DNA from: AP-15 sp963846635
GTDB taxonomy: Bacteria; Pseudomonadota; Alphaproteobacteria; ATCC43930; CGMCC-115725
DNA: 64,000 nt
Direction: 5' to 3'
Assembly (NCBI GenBank): GCA_963846635.1
Contig: CAWJXM010000003.1
Coordinates: 1-64,000 of the forward strand
The notes under the pieces are model-generated. The model was not told the DNA's origin, did no database searches, and saw only the letters and a program-made list of their open reading frames with translations. Below are positions 62,876-64,000 of the stretch, piece after piece; the stretch's first letter is position 1, and every line of letters starts with the position of its first letter. The translations under genes and the position numbers were made by a program.

Positions 62876-63588
62876 ACGGATTTCGTTCTGCCGACTGGCG
62901 ATAACCTTGTCCCGTGATACCGGAAATCGACATCTCGTGTGCCGCGACCCTGATACTCCGGCGCTATGCCGACAAGGCCGAGGAGTAAAGCGCCGCGCGC
63001 GCCGATCAGCTCTCGACCGAAGGTGATCACGACGGGACCGCGACCTGGCGCCGAATCACTGAAGCCGTCCGGCAGCTCGCTAACATGACACCAAGCGGCC
63101 CGGTAAACTGAACTTCAGGGCAGGGGAGGGCCGCTGCCTTCCAACCGCACGACCTACCCTTTAAAAGCAGTTCCGGCCCTGCCCCCGCGTTCGGGTTTTT
63201 TGAGAATAGAGCCGCAGGGTGGACCAGCGCCATGCTAACATCAGGCCCGTGCCGTCTGGGCAGGTTTTGCCGCTGTCGCGGGTATTCTTCTCCTCAAATA
63301 CGGTTGAATCTCGGTCAGCCCCTGTCAGCCCCTAAACTCGCTCGGAGGTTCCCTCGTCACCAATCCCGATCGATGCGCAATCGCCTGATTCATGGTTGTT
63401 TAGATATTGATCTTTAGATTGCTGAGAAGGCCGCGGGCAGGAGCCGCCGCAGCTCCTCCCGAGACCCCGAGACTTCGGGCTTTCGTCGGGCAACGGTACG
63501 ACTAACAATGGCGCCGTTATTGATCCCCTCAGCTGGACTTTAGCGCTTTTGAGGGGAGCTGGGGTGCGTTTGTAAGCGAAAGGTTGGC
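62876..63588. other. Intergenic, about 710 bp, nothing recognised
   Basis: No convincing gene. Downstream of the partial gene there are GC-rich dyads (GGAGC-GCTCC at about 63440-63457) that could act in termination, but no clear T-tract. Confidence 0.35.
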
Positions 63589-64000
63589 CTATTTTCGCTT
63601 GAAGCGGACGAAGTCCATTGCTCCCGTGGCCACGGCGGCGCGATAGATGCCGATGGCAAGACGGGGGTCCCCAGCAAGGGCCTTTCCTTGGAGGCTTCTC
63701 AAAGCAGGGGCTCTGATGGACACTTCTTCCATCAGCTCCGCGCGTGTCATCAGAGCCGGGATGATCGGCACAATGACGCGAGCCGTCATTGCGAAGCGGT
63801 CGGGTACGATGAGGCGTGCGGCCATCTCCTGTCCCGGCCGCACGTTCTTCGCTAGGGCCTCGTCGATTAGCCAGATCTCCTCGTCGCGCAGCAGGTCGCG
63901 CAAGATCAGACCGGTAGTTTCGTGGTGCCGCTCAATGTGCCAGAGCGAGAAACGGGCATGGCGCATGGCCTCGAGCACGATCGCTTCGTCGGAGCCAGGC
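63589..64000 (-). CDS. Conserved hypothetical protein, 5'-partial
   Basis: About 137 residues visible; the frame stays open to the right edge (GSDEAIVLEAMRHARFSLWH), so the true start is outside. Core: ERHHETTGLILRDLLRDEEI, WLIDEALAKNVRPGQEMAAR, LIVPDRFAMTARVIVPIIPA. I recall similar uncharacterised proteins but no function; an alpha/beta cytoplasmic protein. Confidence 0.55.
   Translation of the reverse strand, partial: PGSDEAIVLEAMRHARFSLWHIERHHETTGLILRDLLRDEEIWLIDEALAKNVRPGQEMAARLIVPDRFAMTARVIVPIIPALMTRAELMEEVSIRAPALRSLQGKALAGDPRLAIGIYRAAVATGAMDFVRFKRK

Noticed and set aside
1..64000. tRNA, rRNA and tmRNA genes or an integration site in a tRNA
   Set aside because: No tRNA-like cloverleaf or rRNA sequence was recognised by eye; a covariance search would be needed to exclude them fully.

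Overview
The window is high-GC DNA, probably from an alphaproteobacterium of the Rhodospirillales/Acetobacteraceae type. This is inferred from codon and protein character: several small hypothetical families of that clade, an NsrR/group III truncated haemoglobin module, a dense set of IS families, and SMP-30, amidohydrolase and MFS catabolic genes. No rRNA, tRNA, CRISPR array or replication gene was seen. It looks like an accessory, transposon-laden chromosomal island or large plasmid region. At least sixteen IS copies or fossils (IS6 x2, IS982 x2, IS5, IS1595 x2, IS1182, IS3, IS256, IS4 x2, IS630 x2, ISL3, IS110, ISAs1, IS1380 and perhaps Tn3) and several MITE-like elements occupy about a third of the sequence.

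Layout. 0-4 kb: a partial alpha/beta hydrolase, two small membrane-type proteins and a stand-alone DEAH-type helicase. 4-15 kb: IS-dominated, with an FAD oxidoreductase fragment, a nested MITE, mscL and a conserved hypothetical gene next to a group II intron fragment. 15-17.4 kb: a class II aldolase and a truncated 2Fe-2S subunit of a molybdenum hydroxylase. 17.7-27.6 kb: a minus-strand series of exported paralogous proteins with phage-tail-like C-termini, cut by IS256, with a small DNA-binding-type gene on the other strand cut twice by IS4 and IS630. 27.6-28.6 kb: two tiny overlapping AT-rich genes and a tyrosine recombinase fossil. 28.6-31 kb: a large molybdopterin subunit. 32-40.7 kb: a RidA fossil, a Gly/Ser-rich exported protein, a Tat-exported SDR, an SMP-30 protein, an MFS carrier, a transporter fossil with a MITE, a proline iminopeptidase-like hydrolase and a double cold-shock protein. 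41-45.3 kb: an intact ISL3 and a membrane protein with two 111-residue repeats interrupted by IS630. 45.7-48.8 kb: a DOPA-dioxygenase-like gene with a PadR regulator behind a candidate operator, an MFS carrier and a DUF2147 protein. 48.8-51.3 kb: two Phd-type antitoxins flanking IS110, the second with its toxin apparently replaced by an IS982 fragment. 51.3-54.3 kb: 5-FCL, then a trHb-III/two-DUF operon divergent from nsrR. 54.3-64 kb: a MITE, a DHA2 exporter, an SMP-30 protein, a GlcG/HbpS protein and a Tat amidohydrolase, an intact ISAs1 and a partial hypothetical gene.

How it fits together. The clearest functional units are the nitric-oxide module (nsrR, haemoglobin, two small DUF proteins and a membrane protein), the PadR/DOPA-dioxygenase pair, a scattered lactone/aromatic catabolism set, and the exported-paralog series. 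The last is the best candidate for something little described. Many genes are split at mobile-element borders, and four of the six or so precise insertions keep clean target duplications, so transposition has been recent as well as ancient. Several frameshifts fall in G or C runs, so some apparent pseudogenes may be sequence errors.
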